From Pseudopyrenochaeta lycopersici (lineage: Eukaryota > Ascomycota > Dothideomycetes > Pleosporales > Pseudopyrenochaetaceae), in assembly GCA_003313425.1 (NCBI GenBank), contig NHZP01000006.1, positions 1,488,001 to 1,552,000 of the forward strand: a stretch of 64,000 nt of DNA, read 5' to 3'. The position numbers were made by a program, and so were the translations under genes. Of the stretch, positions 55,681 through 64,000 are shown one piece after another. Each line of letters opens with the position of its first letter. The stretch's first letter is position 1. The notes beneath the pieces are model-generated. The model was not told where the DNA came from and did no database searches. It saw nothing but the letters and a program-made list of their open reading frames with translations.

Positions 55681-56341
55681 ATGTCCTCCAACGCCTCAGG
55701 CTCAGGAAGCGGTGTTCGTCCTTCATCTGCCGCTGCGCCAGCTGGGGATTTATCTACGTCTCCTCCTGCTGCCGCTCTGCCTCTGCCGACCCCGCGCACT
55801 ATCGACAACCAGGGTGAGCCTGACGATTCGCTGGGCGCGTACGACGATGACATCAAGGATCCGCTGGCATTCCGATCGATGGAGGACATCGTTAAGCGGC
55901 TGATGGAGCCCCCTAGCAGGTCATGGACCCCTATCTATGTCAGCATCCAGCTCCGATGGGTCAAGATCATGGTGTCAGAGAAACACTTCATCTAGGATCC
56001 AGCGCAGTCAAGAAGCGTGCTCCGCAATGACAGCAAGATCCGAACCCACGGCCTTGCGTATGGCTTGCCTAGACGGTACTGGGAATGGCTTTGCGGTACG
56101 AAGGTTAGTGATAGTATTATGAGGGCCAGCAAGGACGTACTTTGGGTGGCCAGGGCTGAGTTTCAGAGGGAGGCTCTGCCCTCGTCTTGAATCTGCTTGC
56201 CTGGAGATTTGGATCGTAGAGTTATATACGGCGTACGATGTGGAGCGTACTGAGAAGCTCCAAGCGACAATTCTGAGTACTATGTAGGAAGCGCACAAGT
56301 CTCTGAAGGACCCCCGGCATAGATTTTCGAGCCACAATTAA
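55681..56341 (+). pseudogene. Decayed gene remnant, unknown family
   Basis: From ATG 55681 a Ser/Ala/Pro-rich start leads into DDSLGAYDDDIKDPLAFRSM and MVSEKHF, then TAG at 55993-55995. The same frame stays open and protein-like past it (SVLRNDSKIRTHGLAYGLPR, RYWEWLCGTK, ...) to TGA 56188-56190. A shifted frame then reads CLEIWIVELYTAYDVERTEKL, a TAG, and EAHKSLKDPRHRFSSHN before TAA 56339-56341. This looks like one coding sequence broken by two stops and a frameshift. An intron ending at the first TAG (ATCTAG|GATCC) could remove that stop but would need a weak donor. I do not recognise the family. Confidence 0.4.
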
Positions 56342-57742
56342 AAGATGATTAATCATTGTAATTGTATTGCTCATTTTGAATATGTGTCTTGTTGCTTCCC
56401 AATTCACCGCTAGCCCCTCGCGCGTCATGGGGATGATGAAAGTTTCGGCTGGCTCAAGTAACAGTACCGTAAATCCATTTCCTCTTCCCGTTCCGTAGCG
56501 CACAGCATCCGATTTTCTCAATTTCGCTATAAATTGTCATCATGATGCAATGGCTCCCAATGATTTGCGGGCTGGTGTTGGACGCTCCTTTTCACCAAAC
56601 AACGACAATGGGGCCAGGGTGTCTCTCGAATAAAATATAGTGACCAGTGCCATATGATGTGTCCTGCTAGGACGGTGAACCGCTAGGCCAGCTGTGGTTG
56701 TGCAACAGGAAGCCAGCATCCTGTTCAGTGGCGATTGAGGAACCTGGAGGACTAGCGCTGGGCCATGTATGACCGTATAGTCCCACAAATCGAAGGACTG
56801 TCGGTGTAGAAATGAAGTCTCAGGAGAGTAGGACGACCCAGTGGCGGCGGCATGGCAAGGTATATGGAAACTATCTGGGTAGTGACATTGTCCAACGGAG
56901 ATTAGCTCTGGGAATGTGGCCAAACAACAGAGTATTACACAGACATCTCTCAAGTTCCTTCGACCGAGGGAGGTGGATATCAACGAGGCGGTGACGCTGT
57001 CCGGAGAGACAATCATCTGCACGACTCGCCGCAATGGCGTGCCATGACAACTCAGCGGTTTCAATCAAATGCAAATCGGATTTGAGTCAACGCAGCGACC
57101 TCATCACTGGAATGCTTGGAAGTAGGCCATTCATGCCGTAGCGTTCGGTCATCATCATTATCAATGAATGCTGGGCTACCCGTAGCGAGCTCATTCGCTG
57201 AGGCGCGTCCATGAGGCTAGAGTCGAACTAAAGCTCTGCGAAGGTAACCTATGTGTCTCTCTTCGTTCTACCGCACTGTGCGTGGCGGTAAGTTGCGCCT
57301 GTTCCACATTGTTATCCTGTGATGCGCCGCACACCCCATGTTCATGGCCTCGAACATGTTACATCTATTCATAAGTAAAGGCAGAGTGGGGCCAAACAAA
57401 CATGAGCTGAAGGCTGAACGTGCTTTGAAGCATTCGCAAACATATGAAGAGGTAGTATTATGATAACAGGGTGACGACTAAAGTTGTGGTGTAGGGCATG
57501 TTGCTCCAAGAATGACTTCGTTGGCTTGGACGTTCTGGAATGAAAATGAATCAGAAGCATGGCAAAAAGTCTTTGATTCAGAGCACGTTCCCTGGTTTCC
57601 ACGAAGCACGAGAGTTGAGCCAAGACGATTGGGAAAAGTATGGTGGTTACACAGTATAAACGTCCTGTCGGTCGTGGGTATCTTATCTATAAACGCCATA
57701 TGAAACATGCTTGGATCCATATCAGCGCCCATGTCACCACCA
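56342..57742. other. Intergenic, no gene recognised
   Basis: Nothing supportable on either strand. It includes the 3' flank of the NatD-type gene. Confidence 0.4.
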
Positions 57743-58870
57743 TCATCCAGCCAAAGGAATCTCCTTGCTCATGATCATGTAGTCCGCCTTCACGATCTTA
57801 CTCCTCATCATCCTATCATTCGGCGAGCATTCATCCTTGCTATAGCCCAGTTTCTCGTACAGTGCCCTGGCACCCTCATTGGCCGTAAACACTGTCAACA
57901 TTGTCTTATCTATGCCACATCGCGCAGCCGCATCCTCGATGAAGCCGATGAGCTTGGAGCCAAGGCCATGGCCGCGGAGATGCTCGTGTAGGTGGATCTC
58001 GTATATGTAGACGACTTCGCGATCATCGTTGGGAGGGTCATCATAGGTGAACATGAACGAGATGAAGCCGAGGATTGTGCCGTTACTTCTCGTACATGGC
58101 CGTTTGGGGTCTTTGCTGGCATGGGTCACGGTAGGCGTTGATTCGTTACTGGCGAAAGATTTTGCGGTGCCTGTTGCGTCTGGTTTGATGGTGCCGTCAA
58201 CGTCGCTTGAAGAAGTGTAGCTTTGTATGGTTTGGTCCAAAACATCTAGTGATGCAGTACTCTTCCCACTAATGCTTGTATCTATGCCCTTTTGACCCTC
58301 ATTCTTCACCTCCTCAGAGGCTCCAGTGCCGTCATACTGTCGAATTAGAAGATACATCATCTCCTTGTCCAACATTTCTGCTTTCTTTTTTGACGGGTGC
58401 CATCCTATACTTGATGCCCTATAATCGTCTCCAGAGGTCTTTTCAATGAGAGCCAAGCAAGCTGTAAGCTCGCTCTGCTTCAGCTCCGTCGCGGTCCGCA
58501 GAAGCTCGAACTTGAGCGGGGAGAGGGAATTTCTAGCTTCATAAGCACGGAGGCCTCTTGGGTCCTCCTGCATTAGCCTCTGAAGTTTAATAATACGCGG
58601 TGCAAGGTGTTCCATATCGTCGTATTCGACCCGTGTATGCATGGGTTGAGGCAGATCTCCGTGGAGAAGGTAGCTTTGGGCATTCGAAGCTCTGGCCCTC
58701 GTTTTTTTCAGCAGCAATTTTTTGTATTTGTGCAGGCTGTTGTGGCTCTTCTTCAGCGCTCCGCTGTTTGGGAGGTAACTGTTGTCTAATAGCGCGCTTT
58801 TAATATTCGGCCTCTGAGCCTTGTAGACTTCTGAGAGACTGGACTTTTTCTTGCGAGATCGCCGGGCCAT
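57743..58870 (-). CDS. NAT4: N-alpha-acetyltransferase NatD (Naa40/Nat4-like) histone acetyltransferase
   Basis: Single exon, 375 aa from ATG 58870 (the preceding in-frame codon is GTG). The C-terminal 110 residues form the GNAT core: YIYEIHL (289-295), acetyl-CoA loop RGHGLG (299-304), then LTVFTANEGARALYEKLGYSKDECSP (325-350) and DYMIMSKEI. The pairing of YxYEIHL with 'LTVFxxNxGAxxLYxKLGY' and a DECSP tail is characteristic of Naa40/Nat4. In the family this enzyme acetylates the N-terminal serine of histones H4 and H2A. The N-terminus is basic, like a nuclear signal. Residues about 185-265 are a Ser/Thr/Asp-rich insert interrupting the conserved fold, making this longer than the roughly 240-285 aa yeast and human forms. 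It is transcribed away from the FMO gene across a 1.1-kb shared promoter region. Confidence 0.85.
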   Translation of the reverse strand: MARRSRKKKSSLSEVYKAQRPNIKSALLDNSYLPNSGALKKSHNSLHKYKKLLLKKTRARASNAQSYLLHGDLPQPMHTRVEYDDMEHLAPRIIKLQRLMQEDPRGLRAYEARNSLSPLKFELLRTATELKQSELTACLALIEKTSGDDYRASSIGWHPSKKKAEMLDKEMMYLLIRQYDGTGASEEVKNEGQKGIDTSISGKSTASLDVLDQTIQSYTSSSDVDGTIKPDATGTAKSFASNESTPTVTHASKDPKRPCTRSNGTILGFISFMFTYDDPPNDDREVVYIYEIHLHEHLRGHGLGSKLIGFIEDAAARCGIDKTMLTVFTANEGARALYEKLGYSKDECSPNDRMMRSKIVKADYMIMSKEIPLAG

Positions 58871-59932
58871 CACAATGAGTGCTGGGCCTGGCCGTTGTGC
58901 GCATCCAGTAAGTGGTGTTGGGACAACGCGTCGAAGTGGATGTGGAAGAGGACGCGTCGGCGGGGCCCTTTCGATACAGGCTGTCTGGGGCGCTCACAGC
59001 CTAGCCCTGCATTGGCCAGCTGTTACGTCAGCCCGCATCAGAAAGAGCCGCACTCATTTCACCAACCACTGTCTCACTCAGCATTCTAATACAGATTTGC
59101 ATTTCTACATCTCGGAGAGGAAAAGTATCAGACTCAGGCTGGGGAATGCTGCGACGATATGCCACGGTAGCGCCCAAGCCGCCTTCCCGGCTTCGAGCAC
59201 GAGGAAAGCGTCCTCTTGGTCTCGATCATGTACGTCTTTTATCTCAATAATAGCAATGGCTGCAATTAATATGCCACTGATATACAGTTCATTCAACGAC
59301 AACGCGCATTGTCGTTATGGAGGGATATTGTCCGGAGCACGTCCAATATCCCTGATGAGTCGACCAGGAAGGATATGCGACAATTTGCAAGATCCGAGTT
59401 TGAACAACATAAACAAGTCTCTGATCTTGTAAGTGTTTATTACTTGAGCTTTATTGTTTGAACTGTTTCTAATAGTATCGGCAGGGCCATATTCGTTATC
59501 TCATTTCTGTATGCCGATTCTAAAGCTGCGCTTCCTCCTGCGATACTCCCAAACTGACATACATTTCCAGTATGGCAAGACTCAATTTCAGACTATGAAA
59601 GGCACCCTCATCAACTCTGGAGTACTCAATGAATGAAAGCATTCCAGATATTGTTCCTGCTCTTCGCATAGTGATATTCCAGCTTCTTTCTTCTCATTGG
59701 CTGGGTTCCCGAGAGGCATCTACCTAGCGTGACAGTCATATCCCCACCCATTCAAACATCGAAGCCTACCACATCACGTTTAATTGCCCTTCATCAATCC
59801 CCTCTAGTCACTTGGGTGTATTTAGAGCTCTTTACAATCAGCAAGTCGTCCATTTTGGGTTATTGAGCTGCAGTTGGCAGCCTCAAGAACAAGTTGACAT
59901 ATTTTACCTCCAGTTGGCAGTGACCGGCAACC
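58871..59932. other. Divergent promoter region between NatD-like and FMO genes
   Basis: No convincing gene. An open plus-strand frame at 58851-59432 overlaps the start of the NatD-like gene and has no recognisable domain. The leader before 59933 ends CAACC ATGG. Confidence 0.45.
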
Positions 59933-62240
59933 ATGGCTACAACAGGAATCAAGACCGTGTGCGTCGTTGGGGCAGGTCCAGCCGGTTTAGTTGCCGCGAA
60001 AACATTTGTACAGCATGGAAACTACTCGGTCACCGTGTACGAGGCAGCAGATCGTATCGGCGGGATGTGGAGAGCCCAACCTGGCGAATACGGCGACAAA
60101 TGTTCCCCAGAGATGAAGACCAACCTTAGCAGGTTTACTGTTGCATTTCCTGACCTTTCTTGGTCATCCGTTGACCTTTCAGATCCTGTGACCCGGTCTG
60201 CTCCAGGAGCCCCTCCCATGTTTCCTAAGGCATGGCAGGTAGGGCGGTATCTGGAGACTTACAAGACGAAATTCGGTCTCGACTCCAACATCTACCTTAA
60301 AAAGCGTGTTATTAAAGCATTGATTCTAGAGAACTCCAGGAATTGGCAGATCATCACTGAGGATACCGTAACGAAGGAGCAGAGCGCGGCCACTTTTGAT
60401 CATCTCATCATCGCTAGCGGATTCTTTGATAAAACAGGCCGCTCTTTCCTTCCATCTTCGCCCAAAGAACTTCGAAACTTTCAGCATTCTTCACAATTTC
60501 GCGATCTCTCTGCACTTACAAACACTGCTGGCAAGATCGTCGTGATCGGCGGCGGCATCAGCGGTTCTGAGGCAGCAGCTCAGGCTGCTTTCCAGATTTC
60601 AAGCGCACAATTTTCTCCGGGCAAGGCGAGCTCTATTCATGTTGACAGCAAGATCTACCACATTCTGAATCGACCTCTTTATGCCCTCCCTCGTTACCTT
60701 CCTCAAAACCCGTATAAAACCGATAGCCAGGATTTTAATCTGGCCCCTAAATTCCTGCCCCTTGACCTTGTTCTCTACAACCTCTCACGCCGAGGTGATG
60801 GAGTGATCTCGGCAGCTATCACGACGGTCCCGCCCGATAAAGCAGAAAAGGGACACGACTTCCTGCGATCCGTTCTGGGCGGCGACCAGGGAGACATTGG
60901 GTACTCAGAGCTTGTGTACGAACCAGAACAGACACAATATCCCGGCTACACGGGAATCACCGATACCTACGCAGAGTTTGTGAGAAGCGGTATGATTGTT
61001 CCAGTGAAAGGCTGGGTAGGCGGGGTCAATCAGCGAGAGAACAGCGACCTTTTTGACATCACCCTCAAAAGCTATGACCCGTGGTATCATATTTCGTCTA
61101 AGGAAGTAAAGGTATCGTCCATTAGCTCACCTGATCTGTGCGTCTCATTCTGATCTCGTTTAGGATACGACTACAGTCACCGAAGTTGCTGGTATCATCG
61201 AAGCGACAGGTTACAAAGTCGACCTTGACTACCTCGATGAAAGCATCAAAGATGCAATCGGTTATGATCCATCCTGTCCCCGTATTCCTTTTCTCCTTAC
61301 ACGCGGTTCGATGCTTGCTGTTGTACCTAAAATTGGGTTTGTCGGTTTCTACGAAGGACCGTACTGGGGCGTGATGGAGCTGCAGGCTCGTTTCATCGCT
61401 GAAACTTGGGCCAAGCACGAAACGGCCTCGGGCTATCTGCCTGAGCAGGATCTCTATCAACATGACGTCACAGAGCGCATGAGACACGCTATTCAATACG
61501 AAAGGTCCCTGCATGTACCACAGTTCTGGATGTCTGACTATGTTGGGCTCATGGAGGAGTTTGCGAGAGAGGCGAGCGTTGCGCGTGATGATTCAGCTTT
61601 TGAAGGGCAGACTGGGCCAGCCTTTCCCTCACGCTATCAAGGCGCAGGGACCGATCCAGAAGCTGCTCTGGTCGTTCAGGAAGTTGCAGAAATTGTCAAA
61701 GCATCGAGTGAGGACGCCAGGTTCGTTGCAGCAGCAGTCTTTCGCGGTATGCAAGGTATCTGGACCCTACAGCGCAAGATCGACTCTCGCAACACTGCTT
61801 CACCTGGTGGCACTTTTTCAGGCACCGCAGAATTTCATCCACGCAACACCACCTCACCCCAATACTCTGCAGAATATCTCTACGTTGAAGAAGGTACCTT
61901 TAAGATGGATACCGGATACTCTTTTCCTGCCTCGCGACGCTACATCTATCGCTACAATGAAACGACCGATAAAATTACAGCGTGGTTTGCAGACGAAGAT
62001 GGCATCTCTGTTGGTGCATTGTTCAATACTTGGAACTTCCATGCGCCAGAGAGTGGGTGCCATGGTTGGATAGCGAGGGGTCACCACTGGTGCGATCCAG
62101 ATACGTACAAGAATACGTGTGAGTTTAGGTTTCGAGGTGCGAGCCTGCAGACCTTTGGAATTACGTATCAGGTTGATGGACCGAGGAAGGATTACTCCCA
62201 CGAAAGTTGGTATTTGAGGCCGACAATGGAGCACAAGTGA
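59933..62240 (+). CDS. Flavin-dependent monooxygenase fused to DUF6314
   Basis: Model: join(59933..61111, 61164..62240), 751 aa, with a 52-bp phase-0 intron. The ATG sits in ACCATGG. FAD site: VCVVGAGPAGLVAAKTF (Gly13-x-Gly15-x2-Gly18) and EAADRIGGMW. The second Rossmann motif, for NADPH, is VVIGGGISGSEAA (about 203-215). The linker HSSQF (185-189) keeps the His-x3-aromatic part of the FMO signature but lacks its usual FxG part. The IEATGY motif (near 406) matches the C-terminal ATG motif of FMO/BVMO enzymes. From about residue 594 to the end lies a DUF6314-type domain: VFRGMQGIWTLQR, EYLYVEEGTFK, RRYIYRYNE, GALFNTWNF, GWIARGHHWC, CEFRFRG and DYSHESWYLRP. The substrate is unknown. The fused domain has a lipocalin-like beta-barrel look and may bind a small molecule (inference). 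Confidence 0.87.
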
Positions 62241-63458
62241 GGCAAATGAGAATGCCAAGGTGCACGATGAATGACAGAGGGAGGAAGAGAGACATGCTCG
62301 GAAGACGTCAAAGTGGGGCACCTCGCGTACACAAATGAATATGGACGAAGGGACACAAATTTCTAATGTCTCTGAAGGCATATTCCGCCAACCAGTCATG
62401 TTAGGACTGGGGCCAGGAGAGCAATGTCTTATCATCCAGCCGTTTTCGCCCCCTCATTCAACCTCAACAGCCGATTTTGCCAATATCCACAGAGAATGTC
62501 TTTCAGTGAGCATGCATTAGAACATAATCAGCTTCAGGCCTTCGCTTGACCCTGGTCTTCGTACAATTCCCGTCTTCGAATAACCTTCCGGGGCGGCCAC
62601 GACATACATGTGTAGGATTTTACAGCTCTCGACAGGCAATATCCGCTCATGCTGCAGGTCTCATGAAACGTCGCATTCCTCGTTTGTCATATCTTAAACC
62701 AAGCCTAACATTGTAGCCCGTCTCCTACTCCCGCACGCCGGAGTGTAGCGGTCTCAACTGCGGACGCAAAACCCAATGCCAGGAATGAACAGTGACTTGA
62801 CCGTTCCACCGCACAACCGCTCATTACTGACACTCCAATGGACAGAAGGCGAGTTGTTGCACCAAACCGAAGATCACTTCAATCGTCTGCGGCGTACCCT
62901 TTCTGTGAGCCCAAGATGGTCAACACGAGGACATTATGTTGTGGTACATCCACTGTAAGGTGTCCATCACTTTCCATGGTGGTCTACGCTGCCACTCTCA
63001 TCCCCCCAGCGTGGTTGCTGGGCCGCTTATCATTACCTAGGGTAGTATACAGTGTGGTAATGATGGCAAATTTGCTAGCCGCCAGCGATTCGGGTGGAAA
63101 ATGGACCGACCACGTTTGATAGGTCTCAGGTAGGAGTCGCTGCGATAGCGGGCGACGACGAAATTGCAAATCGATCGTAGACCTGAAAGTGGTAAGCTGA
63201 ACGCTCCAGCGGTCGTTCAATCTGGCCTTGTGCGCGAAAGCTACTGCCCCCGAATGTCTATATAATGATCGGTTCTCAGCCGCCAACACTCACTTTCACA
63301 ATTCACAGAAGAATTCTAGTTCCTTCAATAAACTCCCGTTTCGATTCTTTTCATCATATCTGCCACTCAGATCTTATCACGCTACGAGACATCTGTCACT
63401 CGGCATTGATTCTCCTCATCTTACTCATCGATCTGTACTCCTTACCTAACAATCCAAT
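62241..63458. other. Intergenic, no gene recognised
   Basis: Short ORFs only. The last 150 bases before 63459 are C/T-rich, with TATATAATG at 63259-63267, and resemble a promoter and leader. Confidence 0.45.
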
Positions 63459-64000
63459 ATGAAAGCCGAACTTCTCCTCCTCCTACCCTTGGCTAGCCTC
63501 CTGCTGGCTGGGCCTGCCAGGAGGGGTTGTGGTGAGACGAAATCATTTGTCAGAACCAACGACTGCGGTATGGCCTATGGCGGGTAAGGAGTTTGTCTCC
63601 TTTTGTGCTGTATCGGTATTCTCTATCTTACTTTCCCATGCTAATTTATAAATAGCATGTGGGTCGAATGCGGTGCTGGAGTGACCGAAATGCCAACATT
63701 CACCATTCCAGAGTGCTCATCCACGCCAACGGCGGCAAAGCCCTCGGATGAGGGTGCCGATCCAGCTGCCCCTCATACAGAAACTATCAGCGCTAGTGCT
63801 CTGATTACGCCTCCTCCGACTCCTCATGTTACAAATTATAGGTATGGTAGCGAAACAACGACGTGTTCTTCGCTGTGGATCTGCGTCGATGCCCTCGCCG
63901 TTTGTGGAGATTACACGCAGATGTACGGAGCGTACGTCACTCCTCACTCCCGAGCTCTAAATTGAAGTATTCACACGTGGACAGGTGTTATGACATATGC
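63459..64000 (+). CDS. Secreted cysteine-rich small protein (3' partial)
   Basis: Model: join(63459..63583, 63656..63931, 63985..64000 and onward). The ATG opens a strong signal peptide (MKAELLLLLPLASLLLAGPA) followed by RRGCGETKSFVRTNDCGMAYGG. Intron 1 (72 bp) has a GTAAGG donor and an AATAG acceptor. Intron 2 (53 bp) has a GTACGT donor and a GACAG acceptor. Both keep the frame, and the last visible codons read A-C-Y-D-I-C. At least nine cysteines are seen in about 139 codons. A Thr/Pro-rich linker (about residues 65-95) separates two cysteine clusters. I recognise no family. A small secreted cysteine-rich protein of a fungus can be a wall protein, an antimicrobial protein or a host-interaction protein; the sequence does not decide. 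The end lies outside the window. Confidence 0.65.

Noticed and set aside
58851..59432. 193-codon plus-strand ORF between the NatD-like and FMO genes
   Set aside because: It overlaps the NatD start on the other strand, has no domain and its composition changes along its length; probably chance.

Overview
The window looks like nuclear DNA of a filamentous ascomycete (Pezizomycotina; Dothideomycetes is my best guess, by inference only). The reasons are protein genes broken by short introns (46-75 bp where well defined) with GTAAGT-like donors and CTAAC/CTGAC-like branch sites, fungal families (ferric reductase, 2EXR, CE5 cutinase, GH43 with CBM35, CFEM-like protein, allantoate-type MFS transporter, FMO-DUF6314 fusion), and LTR retrotransposon DNA decayed by C:G to T:A transitions in the manner of repeat-induced point mutation (RIP).

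Layout. 1-10559 (left arm): the 3' end of a ferric-reductase-like gene, a small 109-codon gene, a three-exon TPR/SET-domain gene on the minus strand, and a three-exon coiled-coil hypothetical gene. 10560-15970: a Ty1/copia element on the plus strand with an open gag-protease half and a decayed pol half. 15971-39728 (central block): CFEM-like membrane protein, MFS transporter, cutinase, GNAT acetyltransferase, 2EXR protein, GH43/CBM35 glycosidase, an 8.5-kb stretch where I recognise no gene, then three unknown small or membrane proteins. 39729-45157: the same copia family on the minus strand, with an intact 919-codon pol ORF and a decayed gag half. 45158-64000 (right arm): 4 kb without recognisable genes, a large disordered membrane protein, a mitochondrial-type protein, a decayed gene remnant, a NatD-type histone N-terminal acetyltransferase, an FMO-DUF6314 fusion, and a secreted cysteine-rich protein that runs off the window.

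The main result is structural. The two copia copies carry crossed target-site duplications (left copy GCCTC/GAGCG; right copy GAGGC/CGCTC on the plus strand), crossed identical LTR pairs and complementary open and decayed halves, joined by a 902-bp stretch that is identical in both. This is what recombination between two inverted copies would leave, so the 23.8-kb central block appears to have been inverted. One ancestral copy was open in both its gag and pol halves and the other was decayed throughout.

The central block holds two plant-polymer-degrading enzymes and a nutrient transporter, which suits a plant-associated or saprotrophic lifestyle, but I see no co-regulated cluster. All introns and starts were read by eye from splice consensus and frame continuity; no similarity search was run.
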